A stretch of 64,000 nt of DNA from Sphingobium xenophagum NBRC 107872 (lineage in GTDB: Bacteria > Pseudomonadota > Alphaproteobacteria > Sphingomonadales > Sphingomonadaceae). The notes below the pieces were generated by a model, which saw nothing but the letters and a program-made list of their open reading frames with translations, ran no database searches and was not told the DNA's origin. The stretch covers positions 1-64,000 of the forward strand of contig NZ_BARE01000027.1 in assembly GCF_000367345.1 (NCBI RefSeq), written 5' to 3'. Position numbers and translations under genes: made by a program. This document shows positions 47,835-57,679 of the stretch, in pieces (within the stretch, counting starts at the first letter, position 1; each line of letters starts with the position of its first letter).

Positions 47835-49124
47835 ATGATGCTTGACCAGGCGATCAACGCCTCTGGCACGGTTCATGACCGGCTAACAGCGCGAACCGTC
47901 GCAATCCTGTTCTTCTGCGCTTTCTTCATGCTGATCGAAGGGCTGGACCTCGCTGCAATGCCGCTCGCCGTGCCACGCGTGAGCGCGCAATGGGGCCAGC
48001 CTCCCTCTGCCTTCGCCCTCAGCCTCTCCGCCGTCCTGATAGGTATCGGTCTCGCATCGGTGTTGCTCGCCCCGCTGGGGGAAAGGTTCGGCCGCAAGCG
48101 CATGATCGTCTGGACGGGCATGCTGGCGGCGGGGGCTACTTTCGGCACCGCCACAGCAGACAATGTCTCGGCGTTCGTCGTCTGGCGCTTGCTGACCGGC
48201 ATCGGCCTTGGCGCGTGCCTGCCCAATGTCACGGCCAGCGTGGCCCACATCGCGCCCATGCACATGCGCGCCAGAATTCTGGCGATCGTCAATACGGCGA
48301 TCCCCGTGGGGTCGGTGATGGCCGCACTGATTGTTGCGCCGGTGGTGAGAATAGGCAATTGGCAGGCGCTGTTCGTGATAGCGGGGCTGCTGACGCTGAT
48401 CGCAATAGCCGGTCTGGTGATCCTGATGCCGTCGCATCAGCAGGCGATCCCGTCTTCGTCCACCACAACCAAGCGGCAGCCTTCAGCCTCTCCGCTTTTT
48501 GAGCTATTCTTGCCTGCCCACCGGATCAAGACATTGCTGCTCCTGGGGTTGGCGACGACCAATACGTTCCTCATCTATATGATGATAAATTGGCTGCCGA
48601 CCCTGCTGCCTCGTGGTGGCATGCCGGTAGACACGGCCGCACGGCTCAGCGGATTGTTTCAGTTTGGCGGCATCGTGGGCGGCTTTTTTTTCGCCTATCA
48701 GTTGGATCGGGGTCGCGCGGTCGGGACGTTCGTTGGCGGATATCTTTGCGCAGCCGCCGGACTGATCGGCATCGCCGTCACTGCCTATAGCGGGACGCTC
48801 TGGGCACTCCTGCTACTGGCCATAGGCGTAGGAATTTCCGGCGCCCATATCGCCATCACCATTTTTGGCATGATTTTCTATCCGCAGCATCTGCTGTCCA
48901 GTTTTGTCGGCCTGTCAATCGCCGTCACGCGATCGGGTGCAATCTGCGGGCCGTTGGCCGGCGGCTGGCTGGTCGCTCATGTAGCAGGTGTCGGCGGCTT
49001 CATGCTCGCCGCTCTTATCCCTGTCGCCCTGTGCATCGCATGGGTGTTGATCATCGGCAGGGCAGAGCGAACCGGCATCATGGCGCTGCCGACAATTACT
49101 AAGGAGAATTGCGACCGTGCGTAA
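47835..49124 (+). CDS. MFS transporter, aromatic acid:H+ symporter-like
   Basis: A 429-aa inner-membrane transporter with about 12 hydrophobic segments. The first helix carries IEGLDLAAMPLAVP, the counterpart of the LDGFD motif of aromatic-acid symporters, and the loop 2-3 motif reads GERFGRKRMIVW. The ATG at 47835 has GAGGAGAGG upstream. The stop overlaps the first arylsulfatase start by 8 bp, which links transport to the sulfatases. It probably takes up the desulfated product or another organic acid. Confidence 0.88.
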   Translation: MMLDQAINASGTVHDRLTARTVAILFFCAFFMLIEGLDLAAMPLAVPRVSAQWGQPPSAFALSLSAVLIGIGLASVLLAPLGERFGRKRMIVWTGMLAAGATFGTATADNVSAFVVWRLLTGIGLGACLPNVTASVAHIAPMHMRARILAIVNTAIPVGSVMAALIVAPVVRIGNWQALFVIAGLLTLIAIAGLVILMPSHQQAIPSSSTTTKRQPSASPLFELFLPAHRIKTLLLLGLATTNTFLIYMMINWLPTLLPRGGMPVDTAARLSGLFQFGGIVGGFFFAYQLDRGRAVGTFVGGYLCAAAGLIGIAVTAYSGTLWALLLLAIGVGISGAHIAITIFGMIFYPQHLLSSFVGLSIAVTRSGAICGPLAGGWLVAHVAGVGGFMLAALIPVALCIAWVLIIGRAERTGIMALPTITKENCDRA

Positions 49125-51420
49125 CTGGATCAAGCTGATAGCTGCAACCACAGCAATGGTTATGCCGGCAACTGCAGTTCTTGCCAGCGACGGTAGCGTC
49201 GCCGCGCCGCAGCCCGCATTCAAGACCTATCCCGCCCGCCCGCAGGCTCCCGCCCAAGCACCCAATATCCTCATCGTCCTGACCGACGACGTCGGTTTCG
49301 GGGCAAGCAGCACCTTTGGCGGGCTCATTCCCATGCCAAATTATGATGCACTGGCGGCGCAGGGTGTTCGATACAATAATTTCCACACGACCGCGATGTG
49401 CTCCCCGACGCGCGCCGCGCTGCTGACCGGCCGTAACCATCATCGGGTAGGGTTTGGCGCCATATCCGAGGTGTCGATGGACGCGCCCGGCTATAATGCG
49501 TCCATCCCGAAAACTGCCGCGACGATCGGTCAGGTGCTAAAGGCCTATGGATATGACACCTCCTGGTTTGGCAAGAATCACAATACGCCTCCTTGGGATT
49601 TGACGCCCTACGGGCCGTTCGACCGATGGCCACTGGGGCTGGGCTTTGACTATTTTTACGGTTTCAATGGACCGGCAACCAGCCAGTTCGCGCCGATCCT
49701 GACCGAAAATCTCAACACCATCCGCCCCTATATCGGCAAGCCCGACTATATTCTGGATCGCGATACGGCCGATCATGCGATCCAGTGGCTGGGCGGGCAA
49801 AAGTCGTTGCGCCCAGATGCGCCTTTCCTGATGTATTGGTCGCCCGGTACAGCGCATGGCCCTCAGCAGGCACCCAAGGAGTGGATCGCCAAGTTTCGCG
49901 GCAAGTTTGATATGGGCTGGGACAAGCTGCGCGTCGAGATATTCAAGCGGCAAAAGGCAATGGGCGTCATTCCCAAGAATGCGCGCCTCAATCCGCGTGA
50001 AGCCGCTCTCCCGGCATGGGATTCCCTTACGCCCGAGCAGCAGAAAGTGTCGGCGCGGATGATGGAAGTTTACGCCGCCCAGCTCGCCTTCTTCGACGAT
50101 CAATTCGGCCGGGTAATCGGCGAACTCAAGCGGCTTGGCGAATATGACAATACGCTGATCATCTACGTTCAGGGCGACAATGGCTCGTCGGAAGAGGCCG
50201 GACCGCGGGGTACGAACAATGAATATGCCTCGATGAACAACAATGATCCTGAATGGGATCAGATGATTGGCAAGGAAGACAGTCTGGGAGGGCCGCACAG
50301 CGCGGGCGTGTATCAGGCGGGATGGGCTTATGCGATGAACACGCCCTTCCAATATTCCAAGCAGGTTGCGTCACATCTTGGCGGCACGATGAACGGCATG
50401 GTGGTATCCTGGCCGGGCCATGTCGCCGACCAGCGACAGACCCGTGGGCAGTTCACCCATGTCATCGATATTGCGCCGACCGTCTACGAAGCGATCGGCA
50501 TTACTCCGCCCACGCAGATGAACGGGGTCGATCAGATGCCGATCGACGGCGTGAGTTTTGCCTACACCTTTCGTGAGGCAAAGGCCGCGAACCGCCATAC
50601 TGAGCAATATTTCGAACTAATGGGCAATCGCGGTTTTTATAAGGACGGTTGGCTCGCCAATACGGTCCCGGCACGCCCGACATGGGATCATAGTCCGACC
50701 CATGTCGATCCGCTCGCATTCAAGTGGGAATTATACGATCTCAATCGGGATTATTCGCAGTCCGTCAATCTGGCGGCCAGACATCCCGAAAAGCTCGCCG
50801 CCTTGCAGGCCGATTTCGAAACGGCTGCGAAGGCGAATAACGTCTTCCCTTTGACCTCCGATTTCTTCAGCCGTCTTGATGCTCGTTTCCGTCCGTCGAT
50901 CTTGGGGGGACGCAACAGTGTGACATATTATCCCAGCACGGCGCGGTTCAACTATGGCGCCTTCCCCAGCCTGATGCGGACCGGATGGTCAGCCAGCGCA
51001 CAAGTAGATGTTCCATCGGCAGGAGGGGACGGAACCCTGGTCGCGCAAGGCGGCTGGGCGATGGGCTGGGGGCTTTTCGTCATCAATGGCAAGCCGGTTT
51101 TTCTCTACGATCCCTCCGATCACGATACCGCCATCCGGCTGAGCGGGTCTGAGCCACTCTCCCCAGGCAAGCATAGCATTATGGGGCGTTTCGTCCCGGA
51201 CGCCATGCCGGGCCGGGGAGGGACATTGGAACTGTCGGTCGATGGCAAGGAAGTGGCTCGCCAGACTACACCCATGTCGTCCTCTTTCCTCGGCCTTGCC
51301 GGCTCCGTTGGGCAACTGGGTGATGAATCTGTCGCCGACGATATGCAACTGCCCTTTGCCTATCAAGGGCGGCTGCTGTCCGTAACCATCAGCCAGGAGA
51401 AGGAAACCGGCGCGCGATAG
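49117..51420 (+). CDS. Arylsulfatase (type I, formylglycine), first of tandem pair
   Basis: A 767-aa exported sulfatase with a Sec signal (about 1-24). The formylglycine motif CSPTRAALLTGR is present with Cys95, and the metal-binding Asp pair is in VLTDDVGFG (57-58). Further active-site blocks are GKNHNTP and QGDNGSSEE. It is longer than common arylsulfatases because of a C-terminal domain of about 200 residues. Activity requires a formylglycine-generating enzyme, not encoded here. The start is GTG at 49117 with AAGGAG upstream, overlapping the transporter gene. It is clearly homologous to the next gene. Confidence 0.93.
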   Translation: MRNWIKLIAATTAMVMPATAVLASDGSVAAPQPAFKTYPARPQAPAQAPNILIVLTDDVGFGASSTFGGLIPMPNYDALAAQGVRYNNFHTTAMCSPTRAALLTGRNHHRVGFGAISEVSMDAPGYNASIPKTAATIGQVLKAYGYDTSWFGKNHNTPPWDLTPYGPFDRWPLGLGFDYFYGFNGPATSQFAPILTENLNTIRPYIGKPDYILDRDTADHAIQWLGGQKSLRPDAPFLMYWSPGTAHGPQQAPKEWIAKFRGKFDMGWDKLRVEIFKRQKAMGVIPKNARLNPREAALPAWDSLTPEQQKVSARMMEVYAAQLAFFDDQFGRVIGELKRLGEYDNTLIIYVQGDNGSSEEAGPRGTNNEYASMNNNDPEWDQMIGKEDSLGGPHSAGVYQAGWAYAMNTPFQYSKQVASHLGGTMNGMVVSWPGHVADQRQTRGQFTHVIDIAPTVYEAIGITPPTQMNGVDQMPIDGVSFAYTFREAKAANRHTEQYFELMGNRGFYKDGWLANTVPARPTWDHSPTHVDPLAFKWELYDLNRDYSQSVNLAARHPEKLAALQADFETAAKANNVFPLTSDFFSRLDARFRPSILGGRNSVTYYPSTARFNYGAFPSLMRTGWSASAQVDVPSAGGDGTLVAQGGWAMGWGLFVINGKPVFLYDPSDHDTAIRLSGSEPLSPGKHSIMGRFVPDAMPGRGGTLELSVDGKEVARQTTPMSSSFLGLAGSVGQLGDESVADDMQLPFAYQGRLLSVTISQEKETGAR

Positions 51421-51608
51421 AAATATCCGGCCCGGTTGCCCCCTGTGGGTGCACACAGGAACAAGTCGCCAAGCGTATGAGCCAATATGCACTGCGCTCA
51501 AGTTGGCCGGATACCCCCTCTGGCACGACGGCGCGCTTGATTACCGACTAACGGCGGAAAGCAAAGGCCTTCGCAAGCAGGGTCGACAAGAAGATTGGGA
51601 AAGGACTG

Positions 51609-53945
51609 ATGATGCGGCAAGGGTATCTGAAGCGGGTGCGTGCGCGATTGGCGAAGGATATGACGCGTGTGATTGCCGCCGGCCTCGTCGCCTCCCTCAG
51701 TGGGCAGGCTTTGGCACAGGCTGGTGGCGACGCGGCATCTGCGCAGCAGCAGCAGCAACCGCTGCGGACGCAGGCTGACGGGAGCTGGCGCTATTATCCC
51801 AATATTCCCAAGGCGCCCAAAGGCGCCCCCAATGTCCTGCTGGTGTTGACCGACGATGTCGGTTTTGGCGCGTCGAGTACGTTCGGCGGGCCGATCCCCA
51901 CGCCCAATTTCGACATGCTCGCGCGCAATGGACTAAAATACACGCAGTTTCACACGACGGCCATGTGTTCGCCCACGCGGGCGTCGCTGCTGACCGGACG
52001 CAACCATCATGCGGTCGGATCCGGATCGATCAGCAACGTGTCCGTGGATGAGCCGGGCTATACATCTGTCATCCCCGACAGCGCGGCAACTCTGGGCCAG
52101 GTGCTGAAAAATAACGGTTACGACACCGCCTGGTTCGGCAAGAACCACAATACGCCAGACTGGGAACTGGGGCCGATGGGACCGTTCACGCACTGGCCGA
52201 GCGGCATGGGCTTCGATTATTTCTATGGCTTCAACGCCGCCGGGACCGATCAGGCCAATCCGCCGTTGCTTGAAAATCATATCGGCGTCCGCCGTGATCC
52301 CAACGATCCCGACTATATCTTCGAAAAGGACATGGCCGACCATTTGCTCGCTTGGATGAGCGCGCAAAATGGCTCCAACCCCGACAAACCCTTCTTTGCC
52401 TATTATGCGCCGGGCGCCATGCACGGGCCGCAGCAGGCGCCCAAGGAGTGGATCGACAAGTTCAAAGGCAAGTTCGACATGGGATGGGATGTCGTCCGCG
52501 AACAGATACTTGCTCGCCAAAAGAAAATGGGTGTGGTCGCGCCCGATACGAAGCTGGCGCCGCCGTTGCCGGGTGTGCCCGCGTGGAGCAGCCTGTCTTC
52601 CGACCAGAAGCGTCTTTATGCGCGCATGATGGAGGTCGCTGCCGCCCAGCTTGCCTATACCGACGATCAGTTCGGCCGGATCATCGCGCGGCTGAAGGAT
52701 ACCGGACAACTCGACAACACGCTGATCATCTTCATCCAGGGTGACAATGGCGCGGCGCTGCACAATCTACGCGGCACCAACAATGTCTATTCGCTGTTCG
52801 CAGGGATCGAGCCTTCGGACGAAGACATGTTGAAAGACATCGACCGACTTGGCAGCGAGCATGTGCTGAGCAACTATCCGGTCGGCTGGGGTTATGCCAC
52901 CAACACGCCCTTCCCCTGGGGCAAGACGGTCGCGTCCAAATTGGGCGGACTGCGCGATGGCATGGTCATTTCATGGCCCAAGGGCATCGCCGACAAGGGC
53001 GGCGTTCGCACCCAGTTCAGTCATGTGATCGATATCGCCCCCACCATCTATGAGGCCATCGGCATCGCACCTCCGGAAAAGGTGGATGGCGTTGTGCAGC
53101 AACCGATTGATGGCGTGGCGCTAAACTATACCTTTAAGGACGCTAAAGCCCCGACCCGCCATCGCGAGCAATATTTCGAAATGCTTGGCAGCCGCGCCTA
53201 TTACAAGGACGGCTGGCTGGCAGGAACAGACGTGAACTGGAAGCCTTGGGGCCCTAATAAGACCAATCCCTACAAAGCGACCTGGCAGCTTTACAATCTG
53301 AATAATGATTATTCCCAGACCGTTGATGTGTCTGCCAAATATCCCGAAAAACTCGCCGAACTGAGGGCGGATTTCGACAAGGCTGCTGCAAAGTTCAACA
53401 TCTATCCCTTGTCCGCCGATTTCTTTGAACGGATCAACTCGAAATTCCGGCCGCCAGCGATCGAAGCCAATGTCGCCCATGTCTACTATCCTAGCGACAT
53501 ACGCTATCCGGCGGCTGCCTTCCCCGAACTGACGCCGGGCTGGGAAGCCGTTGCGAAGGTAACCGTTCAGGGCATGGAGAACGGGCCGATCCTCAACCAG
53601 GGGGGCGTGCCGTCGGGCTATGCGCTATCGCTGGAAAACGGGGTGCCGGTCTTTACGTATAATCCGTCGGGCCGGGCACAGGAGCGCCGGACAGTGAAGG
53701 GCGGCGGCGCGCTCGCTCCCGGCACTCATGAGATTTCGGTCGCATTCGTTCCTGCGGACAAGGGCTTCACGCTGACCATGAAGGTCGACGGTAAGGTGAC
53801 CCAGACTGCACCTGTCGATCGCATCATTCGTATCCTTGCCGGCGAAGCGATTATCGGGCGGCCAGCGCTGGACGATCGCACCGGGCCGCGGACCTGCGGG
53901 TGTGAGATAGAGAAAGTGACGGTCGGCACGGCCAAACCATCGTGA
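51609..53945 (+). CDS. Arylsulfatase (type I, formylglycine), second of tandem pair
   Basis: A 778-aa exported sulfatase with a longer signal region (cleavage near ALAQA, residue 37), a Gln-rich linker, and the formylglycine motif CSPTRASLLTGR with Cys120. The metal-binding block VLTDDVGFGASSTFGG and the GKNHNTP block are nearly identical to the first sulfatase, so the pair arose by duplication. The C-terminus differs and ends with a Cys-containing TCGCEIEKVTV. About 190 bp of non-coding DNA with a small hairpin separates the two. The separate paralogue suggests a different ester or regioisomer. Confidence 0.93.
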   Translation: MMRQGYLKRVRARLAKDMTRVIAAGLVASLSGQALAQAGGDAASAQQQQQPLRTQADGSWRYYPNIPKAPKGAPNVLLVLTDDVGFGASSTFGGPIPTPNFDMLARNGLKYTQFHTTAMCSPTRASLLTGRNHHAVGSGSISNVSVDEPGYTSVIPDSAATLGQVLKNNGYDTAWFGKNHNTPDWELGPMGPFTHWPSGMGFDYFYGFNAAGTDQANPPLLENHIGVRRDPNDPDYIFEKDMADHLLAWMSAQNGSNPDKPFFAYYAPGAMHGPQQAPKEWIDKFKGKFDMGWDVVREQILARQKKMGVVAPDTKLAPPLPGVPAWSSLSSDQKRLYARMMEVAAAQLAYTDDQFGRIIARLKDTGQLDNTLIIFIQGDNGAALHNLRGTNNVYSLFAGIEPSDEDMLKDIDRLGSEHVLSNYPVGWGYATNTPFPWGKTVASKLGGLRDGMVISWPKGIADKGGVRTQFSHVIDIAPTIYEAIGIAPPEKVDGVVQQPIDGVALNYTFKDAKAPTRHREQYFEMLGSRAYYKDGWLAGTDVNWKPWGPNKTNPYKATWQLYNLNNDYSQTVDVSAKYPEKLAELRADFDKAAAKFNIYPLSADFFERINSKFRPPAIEANVAHVYYPSDIRYPAAAFPELTPGWEAVAKVTVQGMENGPILNQGGVPSGYALSLENGVPVFTYNPSGRAQERRTVKGGGALAPGTHEISVAFVPADKGFTLTMKVDGKVTQTAPVDRIIRILAGEAIIGRPALDDRTGPRTCGCEIEKVTVGTAKPS

Positions 53946-53961
53946 TGCTCCACTGGAACAA

Positions 53962-53989
53962 GGCCGGGCCCGCATGTGATGGCCCGGCC
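53962..53989. terminator. GC-rich hairpin between sulfatase 2 and the AtsA-like gene
   Basis: A perfect 9-bp inverted repeat GGCCGGGCC / GGCCCGGCC has a 10-nt loop. There is no T run; it may partly terminate transcription or protect mRNA ends. Confidence 0.45.
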
Positions 53990-54048
53990 CGGTTCCGACC
54001 ATCAGGGGGCCCGCGCCCCAACCAAGGATTTCGTCCGGAGATCAAGGA

Positions 54049-55035
54049 ATGACACGCTTTTTGTTGCTCGCGGCCACTGCCTTTGCCGCAATGTCAGGGG
54101 CCGCGACGGCTCAGCCCTCCGCTGCAACGCCGACCGAGCAGGACAGGATCATCCTGTTGGGAACTAAGGGTGGTCCGGTCGTTGACCTTGAGCGGTCGGA
54201 GCCTGCTTCCCTGCTCGTCATCGACGGCACGCCCTACCTGATCGACGCGGGCGCGGGTACCGCGCATCAGTTTGTAGCGGCCGGATTTCCAATTGGCGCG
54301 CTGCGAACAATCTTCATCACGCATCATCACCTCGATCATACGGCGGGACTGGAACCGCTGATGTCGCTCAACTGGATCGGTACGGGGCTTCGCGGCGCCA
54401 AAGGGCCGCCGGTCGAAATCTATGGTCCGCCCGCGACCGAATTCCTGGTCGACGCAGCGCTGCGCTATCTAAGCGTCTCGGAGCGGATTTTTCGCGCTGG
54501 CATCCCTAGCCTGCCACAGGCCAAGACGCGCTTTGTCGGTCACGACAAACAGCCGGGCCTGATCTATTCTGACGACAAGGTCAGGGTTACGGCGGTCGAG
54601 AACTCGCATTTCGGGCACAAGTCCGTCGGGCCTGACGGCAAGGTCGACAAAAGCTATTCCTATCGGTTCGATACGCCCAGCGGATCCGTGGTGTTCACTG
54701 GCGATACAGGACCAAGTGACGCCGTCGCTGCCTTGGCGAAAGGCGCCGACATTCTGGTCAGCGAAGTCCTGCCGCCGCGCGTCGACGCGGCGCCTGTGGA
54801 CAACAGCGGATCAGTTCGCACCGAACTTGCCGCGCACATGACGCTCGAACATCTGACGCCGCAGGAAGTTGGCAAGCTCGCCGCCAAGGCTGGCGTCAAG
54901 AAGCTGGTTCTGATGCATATCGCGGGCTTCCTGACCCCTCAATCCACGCAGGTCGTCGAACAAGAAATAAGGGCGCATTACAGTGGCCCTCTCTTAATTG
55001 GCAAAGATCTTCAATCGATAGATCTAGCCAAATAG
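54049..55035 (+). CDS. AtsA-like metallo-beta-lactamase-fold hydrolase
   Basis: A 328-aa periplasmic metallo-hydrolase with a Sec signal (about 1-21). The zinc motif is THHHLDHTAG (HxHxDH), with further ligands in NSHFGHK, the Asp in FTGDTGPSD and the His in LMHIAGF. Its size and layout match the RNase Z-like group that includes the Alteromonas carrageenovora arylsulfatase AtsA (also about 328 aa). Position directly after two type I sulfatases supports a sulfatase role, though lactonase or another hydrolase activity is possible. AAGGA precedes the ATG. Confidence 0.85.
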   Translation: MTRFLLLAATAFAAMSGAATAQPSAATPTEQDRIILLGTKGGPVVDLERSEPASLLVIDGTPYLIDAGAGTAHQFVAAGFPIGALRTIFITHHHLDHTAGLEPLMSLNWIGTGLRGAKGPPVEIYGPPATEFLVDAALRYLSVSERIFRAGIPSLPQAKTRFVGHDKQPGLIYSDDKVRVTAVENSHFGHKSVGPDGKVDKSYSYRFDTPSGSVVFTGDTGPSDAVAALAKGADILVSEVLPPRVDAAPVDNSGSVRTELAAHMTLEHLTPQEVGKLAAKAGVKKLVLMHIAGFLTPQSTQVVEQEIRAHYSGPLLIGKDLQSIDLAK

Positions 55036-55132
55036 AATTATAAATCGCGATACATATAATAATAATCTTATGAGTAATATTATATAATTTTAATAATAGA
55101 CATTATATCCAAATAAATATTGGGAGGGAGTG
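55036..55132. promoter_or_regulatory. Strikingly AT-rich leader of the TonB-dependent receptor gene
   Basis: About 97 bp made almost wholly of A and T (runs such as ATATAATAATAATC and TATTATATAATTTTAATAATAG) in an otherwise GC-rich window. It ends in GGGAGGGAG before the start codon. It could be a strong promoter or upstream element, or the target of a silencer such as MucR or another H-NS-like protein. Confidence 0.55.
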
Positions 55133-57472
55133 ATGAAAATTATCTCACAAGGCCATCTGCTTTTGGGAACTGCCATCTGTGCTTTGCTAACGACGCCAGC
55201 GTTTGCGCAGGCAGATGCGGCGGGGCAAAATACCGACGGCGAAATCGTCGTAACGGCTCAGCGCCGCGAACAGCGACTGCAGGACGTGCCAGTCGCCGTT
55301 TCGGTCGTCGGCGGCGAGACGCTGCAACGCCAGAACATCACCAGCCTGAATGACATGGCGGTACGCCTGCCCAACGTACGGATTTCGACCGGCACCATCG
55401 CCAATGCGATCACGATCCGGGGCGTCGGGTCAGGGCCCAATCCCGGCTTCGAACAGTCGGTCGCAACCTTTGTCGACGGCGTCTATCGCAGCCGTTCGCG
55501 CTCCACTCGCGCAGCCTTGTTTGACCTTGAACGGGTCGAGGTGCTCAAGGGACCGCAGACAACCTTCTTCGGGGCGAACGCGATTGCCGGTGCGCTGAAC
55601 ATCGTCACGCGAAAGCCAGGCGAAGAATTGAATTACAATGCGGTTGCGACCTATGTTCCCTCGACCCAGGAATATGATGTGCAGATGGGGGTGGACGCGC
55701 CGCTCAGCCCATCGCTCAGCGCCCGCATTGCTGGTCGCGTGTCGGGTAGCGACGGATATATCAAAAGCAGCAATACCGGCGAAGATGGGCCGCATGACCG
55801 CACGGCCCAGGGACGTATCGCTCTCAAATGGGAGCCGGACAGCGACTTCCGGTCGGACTTGCGGATAGACGGCGCGCGCTCGCGCACCCGTGGTTCGGGG
55901 ATGTACCAAGTCATCAACTGTCCCCCTCCGCCGGGCTTCGCGCTCGCCCCGATCAATGTCTGCAATCGCTATCTCAATCAGAATGGCGGCAACATTGACG
56001 ACACGCTCGATTATCATTCTGCGACCGGCCCTACTCAAACCAACTATGACTTCATTGAAGGTGCATGGACGAACAGTGTCGACGTCGGCAGCGGATCGAT
56101 CAACATGATCTCCGGCTATTTCTGGCATCACACCACGAACTTGGGGCAGGGCATTCCATTCCCGCTGACCGATGCGATTGGCGGGACCAATGGCTATCCC
56201 ACGCGTCAGGACGAACGTTATCGCCAAGTGAGCCAGGAAATTCGCTATCAGTCTGCCACCGGCGGCACATTGGAATATATGATTGGCGGCTATGCCTCGC
56301 ATGGTCGGTTGAGCACGCGAACAGTTGTTGGTTTTTCGTTCCAGCCCTTTGGCGCGCGCGACACCACGGGCACTTTCAATGCCTCCACATTATTCGCCGG
56401 TAACAATATCATTACGCAAAATGATACGACCTGGTCGGGTTTCGCGTCCGCGACCATCCGTCCGATCGAGCATTTCCGGATCAATCTGGGCGCTCGTTAC
56501 TCCAGCATCCAGAAGCGTGCCCATCGTACGGCCGCGCCAGGACTGGGCGACAATCTCGCCTCGTTCGAGGGATTTCAGAGCCTTTCCCCCGCCCAGACAG
56601 CAATTGTGGCGCGGCTCTTGGCCACCAATACCGCGGACTTTGCGCGCCCGGAGCGGACCGACAATAAATTCATGCCGTCCGCAAGCATTCAATATGATCT
56701 GTCGCGCGACGTCATGATATACGCAAGCTATGCCAACGGCTTTAAGGCTGGCGGCTATAGCTTTGGGGCGCAGAACGAGGATTTCGGGCCGGAAACGGTC
56801 AACGCCTATGAACTGGGTATAAAGGGCAGCTTCCTTGACCGGCGGCTGAACATGGACCTGACATTCTATCGCAGCGACTATAAGGACCTGCAGGAAACTA
56901 GTCTTCAACTTCAGCCCAACGGGACCATCACATCGCTGGTGCAGAATGTCGGCGCATCGCGCTCTCAAGGTGTCGAGTTCAATGCCAGTCTGCGCACAAC
57001 CTCCTGGCTCACGCTCAATACCAGTGTTGCCTATCTCGACGCCAAATATACCGATTATCCCAACGGTGCCTGCACTATCCAGGCACTGGCGCAAGTCGGC
57101 GGGGGCTGCACGCAGGATCTGTCGGGCAAACGGCGCACCAACGCGCCGGAATGGAGCGGCAATGTCGGCGCGCGGGCGTCTATCCCGGTCGGCAATTACA
57201 ATCTGACGGTCGATCCCTTGGTCTATTTCACGTCACGCTATTTCATGGCGGCTACCGCCGACCCGCTGCTGGAGCAGCGCGGCTATACCAAGGTCGACCT
57301 GCGCATTGGGTTCGGGCCGCAGGATGGTCGTTGGGAAGTGGCGCTGGTCGGCAAGAATCTGACCGACAAGCTGACTACGCAATATAAGCAGTCGATCCCG
57401 CTCGCGCCCGGCAGCATCAGTGCCCTGGTCGACGCGCCGCGAACGGTCGGCGTGCAATTGACGATCCGGTAA
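55133..57472 (+). CDS. TonB-dependent outer-membrane receptor
   Basis: A 779-aa receptor with a Sec signal (about 1-26, TPAFAQA) and a TonB-box-like EIVVTAQRREQRLQDVPVAV start. A plug domain (about 45-155) has GVGSGPNPGFEQSVATFVDG, quoted in parts as ITIRGVGSG and SVATFVDGVY, and RVEVLKGPQTTFFGANAIAG. The rest is a 22-strand barrel that ends with an aromatic-less but typical VGVQLTIR. It is the usual sphingomonad type for uptake of large or amphipathic organic compounds. Being last in the sulfatase operon, it probably imports the sulfated substrate. The ATG at 55133 has a strong ribosome site. Confidence 0.92.
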   Translation: MKIISQGHLLLGTAICALLTTPAFAQADAAGQNTDGEIVVTAQRREQRLQDVPVAVSVVGGETLQRQNITSLNDMAVRLPNVRISTGTIANAITIRGVGSGPNPGFEQSVATFVDGVYRSRSRSTRAALFDLERVEVLKGPQTTFFGANAIAGALNIVTRKPGEELNYNAVATYVPSTQEYDVQMGVDAPLSPSLSARIAGRVSGSDGYIKSSNTGEDGPHDRTAQGRIALKWEPDSDFRSDLRIDGARSRTRGSGMYQVINCPPPPGFALAPINVCNRYLNQNGGNIDDTLDYHSATGPTQTNYDFIEGAWTNSVDVGSGSINMISGYFWHHTTNLGQGIPFPLTDAIGGTNGYPTRQDERYRQVSQEIRYQSATGGTLEYMIGGYASHGRLSTRTVVGFSFQPFGARDTTGTFNASTLFAGNNIITQNDTTWSGFASATIRPIEHFRINLGARYSSIQKRAHRTAAPGLGDNLASFEGFQSLSPAQTAIVARLLATNTADFARPERTDNKFMPSASIQYDLSRDVMIYASYANGFKAGGYSFGAQNEDFGPETVNAYELGIKGSFLDRRLNMDLTFYRSDYKDLQETSLQLQPNGTITSLVQNVGASRSQGVEFNASLRTTSWLTLNTSVAYLDAKYTDYPNGACTIQALAQVGGGCTQDLSGKRRTNAPEWSGNVGARASIPVGNYNLTVDPLVYFTSRYFMAATADPLLEQRGYTKVDLRIGFGPQDGRWEVALVGKNLTDKLTTQYKQSIPLAPGSISALVDAPRTVGVQLTIR

Positions 57473-57498
57473 GCGCAACGCATCCCGGCTCATACAAG

Positions 57499-57522
57499 GT
57501 CGGCGCGTCCTGGCGTGCCGAC
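57499..57522. terminator. Weak hairpin after the TonB-dependent receptor gene
   Basis: An imperfect 9-bp inverted repeat (GTCGGCGCG with CGTGCCGAC, one mismatch) with a 6-nt loop lies 27 bp after the stop. It may terminate the sulfatase operon; there is no T run. Confidence 0.35.
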
Positions 57523-57679
57523 ACGATATGGGCCGGGATTCGTGCCGGCCTGAGGGAATTCAAGGAGGCTTTCAGCCCAACGGACTGGCTACCGACCGCC
57601 AGTTATTACGCGATAGGGCAGGTCATCTTCGTCCGCTGCTCCTATCGCTTCGATCGAAGGCCGATATGTTACTGCAGCC

